NCBI GenBank assembly: GCA_016716135.1
Contig: JADJWX010000010.1
Coordinates: 186,001 to 250,000 of the forward strand
DNA: 64,000 nt
Direction of reading: 5' to 3'
DNA from: Lewinellaceae bacterium
GTDB taxonomy: Bacteria > Bacteroidota > Bacteroidia > Chitinophagales > Saprospiraceae
The notes under the pieces: generated by a model
The model's input: the letters and a program-made list of their open reading frames with translations, nothing else
Databases searched by the model: none
Told to the model about the DNA's origin: nothing
In this document: in pieces, positions 62,013 through 64,000 of the stretch
Position numbering within the stretch: position 1 is the stretch's first letter
Layout: every line of letters starts with the position of its first letter
Position numbers and translations under genes: made by a program

Positions 62013-64000
62013 CTACCCCCCTTGCTGAAGCCGCTGAACCATTTGCATATCGGCCTGCACCTGGTCCATTTTCCCAAGCGACTGGTTGATCACAGCACGG
62101 GTTTGATAGGCGCGCGCATAGTTCGGATCGATGGCGATTGCCTGATTGACATCCTCCAGCGCTTTTCCCGGTTGCCCGTTTTTCAATTGTGCGTAAGCGC
62201 GGTTGTTGTACAGCATCGCCATGCCCGGGTTGATCTGAATGGCGCGCGAATAATCGGATACTGCAGCGTCAAATTGTTGCAAACCCATCAGGATCAGGGC
62301 GCGGTTGACCAGGGCTTCGAGGTAGTTGGGGTTTAGTTCCACCGCGCGGGTGTAGTCCTGCAAAGCCCGGTCGGGCATGCCCGATTTTTCATGGGCGACT
62401 GCCCGGAAATAAAACGCTTCCGGCGCCTGCGCTTCCAATTCAATGCTCCGGTTCAGGTCGGGAATGGCTTCCTGCGGGCGGTTGAGCATGACCAGGCACT
62501 TGCCCCGGTTCAGGAATAATTTTGGCGAAACAAGCCCGGCCTGAATGGCATTGGTGAAATCATCGAGCGCTTCCGGAATTTTTTTCAAATTGAAATACGC
62601 CTGCCCGCGGCCATTGTATGCTTCCACCGTATTCGGGTCGTATTTCAATGCTTCGCTGTAGTGGTAAGCGGCTTCATCAAACTTATACGACAGGAGTTCG
62701 CTGTAGGCCAGATTGCATTGGCAAAGTGCCGCTTCCGGTGTTTTTTCCACACAGTTTGAAAACAGGGCGATGCCGTCTTTCCAAACCTTCGTTTGTTGAA
62801 AACTTAGCACACCCAACACAGCAACAATGCCTGCTAAAATGCCATAACGCTGTGCCGGTTTCAGTTTTTCCACCAGTAAGGCAAGCAGCAGGAACAAGCC
62901 CAGGCAGGAAATGTAGACATACCGGTCGGAGCGCAACTCGAAACTGCCCACCGTCCGAAACGGCAACATCACGCTGAGGGGCAGGAGATAAATTGCAAGC
63001 CCAAGCAGCAAATCGTAGTTCGAGCGGCCTTTTTTCCAAATTAAAAACGCCAGACCCGCCAAAACTACCGGTGCAGCGTAGTACGTCCAATCCCAACTGC
63101 CGCCGGATTTTACAAAAGGATAGGCGATGGAAAAACCGACCGGCGCCAGCAGTTTGACCGGGTAAAACAACAACGTTTGGCAAACCATCCAGAAGCGGTC
63201 GAGCGTCGAAAATACCGCCGAGGTTGCCTCAATGTCGTGCCCTTCCTGAGCCCGGGTCATAAACGTATACACCCCGAATGCGAGGCTGATTGCGAAAAAC
63301 GGGATTTTGTTCAGCACAAATTTCCAGTCCCATTTTCCGGCCCGGTAGGTATCAATGGCCAGCAAGAGCAACGGCAGTGTGACGGCAGCAGATTTGGCCA
63401 GGCAAGCCAGTACAAAAGCCGCAATGGCCAGGCCGTAGTAGAGTGGGGTAGTGCGCGACTTCCACTGTACATAGGCAAGTGCGCCAAGCAGGTAAAACGT
63501 GGAAAACAGCACCGTACTCAGTGCCGCCGCCCAGGAAACCGCCTCCACCTGGACCGGATGCACGGCAAACAAAGCCGCGGCAAAAAATGCAGGCCAGTGC
63601 CGTCGAACAAGTTGCCGGAGCAACAAGTAGGCAACCCCCGCATTGATGCTGTGCAAAACCAGGCCAAGCAGGTGGTACCCCCAGGCTTCCTTACCGGAGA
63701 TCAGGCTGCCGATCCAGTAGCCGATCCAGGAAACCGGGGCATACATGCCCAGGTTTTGCCCGCTGAAAAACTTGCCTAAGGAGGGGTTTTGAAGCGCCTG
63801 GTTGTAAAGGATTGCCTTATCGTCATCGAAAAAAACGAAGCCGTTTTTTACCGAAAGTGCATACACGGCAGCTGCCATTGCCATTAAAAGTACGGCAAAC
63901 AGTGCCGGTCGTTCCGGCTGTTTCATGGAATCAGTTGCCGGTTGTTGCGTTGCCGGAGCCGGGGTGGCCGGCCGTGCTTTATGCTTGAGTTTCTTCGCCA
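62013..64000 (-). CDS. Polytopic membrane protein with C-terminal TPR array, TMTC-like; N-terminus probably one base outside the window
   Basis: From an internal ATG at 63926 the protein has 637 residues, but the frame stays open to 63999, adding AKKLKHKARPATPAPATQQP and ATDS. The last two bases read TG on the minus strand, so an ATG probably begins one base beyond the window. Residues ~1-390 hold about ten membrane helices with a conserved early acidic loop (GFVFFDDDKAILYN) and AVHPVQVEAVSWAAALSTVL, as in TMTC-type O-mannosyltransferases. Residues ~395-630 are about six TPRs (ALKYDPNTVEAYNGRGQAYF, AVELNPNYLEALVNRALILM). Protein glycosylation is possible but unproven. Confidence 0.83.
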   Translation of the reverse strand, partial: AKKLKHKARPATPAPATQQPATDSMKQPERPALFAVLLMAMAAAVYALSVKNGFVFFDDDKAILYNQALQNPSLGKFFSGQNLGMYAPVSWIGYWIGSLISGKEAWGYHLLGLVLHSINAGVAYLLLRQLVRRHWPAFFAAALFAVHPVQVEAVSWAAALSTVLFSTFYLLGALAYVQWKSRTTPLYYGLAIAAFVLACLAKSAAVTLPLLLLAIDTYRAGKWDWKFVLNKIPFFAISLAFGVYTFMTRAQEGHDIEATSAVFSTLDRFWMVCQTLLFYPVKLLAPVGFSIAYPFVKSGGSWDWTYYAAPVVLAGLAFLIWKKGRSNYDLLLGLAIYLLPLSVMLPFRTVGSFELRSDRYVYISCLGLFLLLALLVEKLKPAQRYGILAGIVAVLGVLSFQQTKVWKDGIALFSNCVEKTPEAALCQCNLAYSELLSYKFDEAAYHYSEALKYDPNTVEAYNGRGQAYFNLKKIPEALDDFTNAIQAGLVSPKLFLNRGKCLVMLNRPQEAIPDLNRSIELEAQAPEAFYFRAVAHEKSGMPDRALQDYTRAVELNPNYLEALVNRALILMGLQQFDAAVSDYSRAIQINPGMAMLYNNRAYAQLKNGQPGKALEDVNQAIAIDPNYARAYQTRAVINQSLGKMDQVQADMQMVQRLQQGG

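Noticed and set aside
1..64000. tRNA, rRNA, riboswitch, insertion sequence or prophage
   Set aside because: I looked through the intergenic gaps and found no tRNA-like cloverleaf, rRNA motif, transposase, integrase or known riboswitch pattern. Short structured RNAs could still be missed by eye.

Overview
This window looks like one contig piece from a Bacteroidota chromosome, most likely a Saprospiria-type gliding or filamentous bacterium (inference). The signs are giant secreted proteins ending in SprB-type and gliding-motility (CHU_C / type IX secretion) C-terminal domains, Bacteroidota-only families (DUF4292, DUF5686, DUF6580, DUF3667, DUF1573), bacillithiol synthesis (BshB1), weak ribosome binding sites and TAnnTTTG promoter boxes. 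I see no rRNA, tRNA, CRISPR array, transposase or phage gene; this is mostly core genome plus a large surface-protein array.

Layout. 1-14871: three giant type IX-secreted adhesin-like proteins in tandem on the minus strand. The first runs off the left edge, the first two are paralogues made mostly of ~80-residue Ig-like repeats, and the third carries a P-domain and a duplicated ~265-residue module. 14989-20968: a hotdog thioesterase, a DUF6580 membrane protein, an M1 metallopeptidase, an intergenic element bounded by 13-bp inverted repeats, then an EnvC-like factor, a DUF4292 lipoprotein and a TPR protein. 21154-27322: EtfB/EtfA, a bifunctional-nuclease-family protein, DUF1573, HscA, a CMP-kinase-like P-loop protein and DUF1761. 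27455-32495: a tight four-gene operon (DUF4340, DprE1-like FAD oxidase, GT-C-like membrane glycosyltransferase, PagL-like lipid A deacylase), the best candidate here for an undescribed envelope-modification pathway. 32577-36768: a lipoprotein with duplicated Cys/His knuckles, an adenosine deaminase family enzyme and a DUF5686 outer-membrane protein. 36862-41710: TilS, an LTA-synthase-like enzyme and two esterases. 41713-53088: housekeeping genes (DAO oxidase, thymidine kinase, PurH, endonuclease III, BshB1, RlmL-type methyltransferase, TPR protein, sugar-nucleotidyltransferase, dUTPase). 53254-56042: a fourth CHU_C protein broken by two frameshifts. 56078-60659: DusB, CCA-adding-type enzyme, PlsC, cystathionine beta-synthase. 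60683-64000: a degenerate amidohydrolase and a TMTC-like membrane/TPR protein whose probable start codon begins one base beyond the window.

Four frameshifts (34491-34497, 54598-54602, 55788-55789, about 60552-60556) interrupt otherwise well-conserved proteins, all at short homopolymers. When corrected, each open reading frame returns to a whole number of codons and regains the expected family C-terminus. Draft-sequence errors explain them more simply than four decaying genes, but this cannot be settled from the sequence alone.
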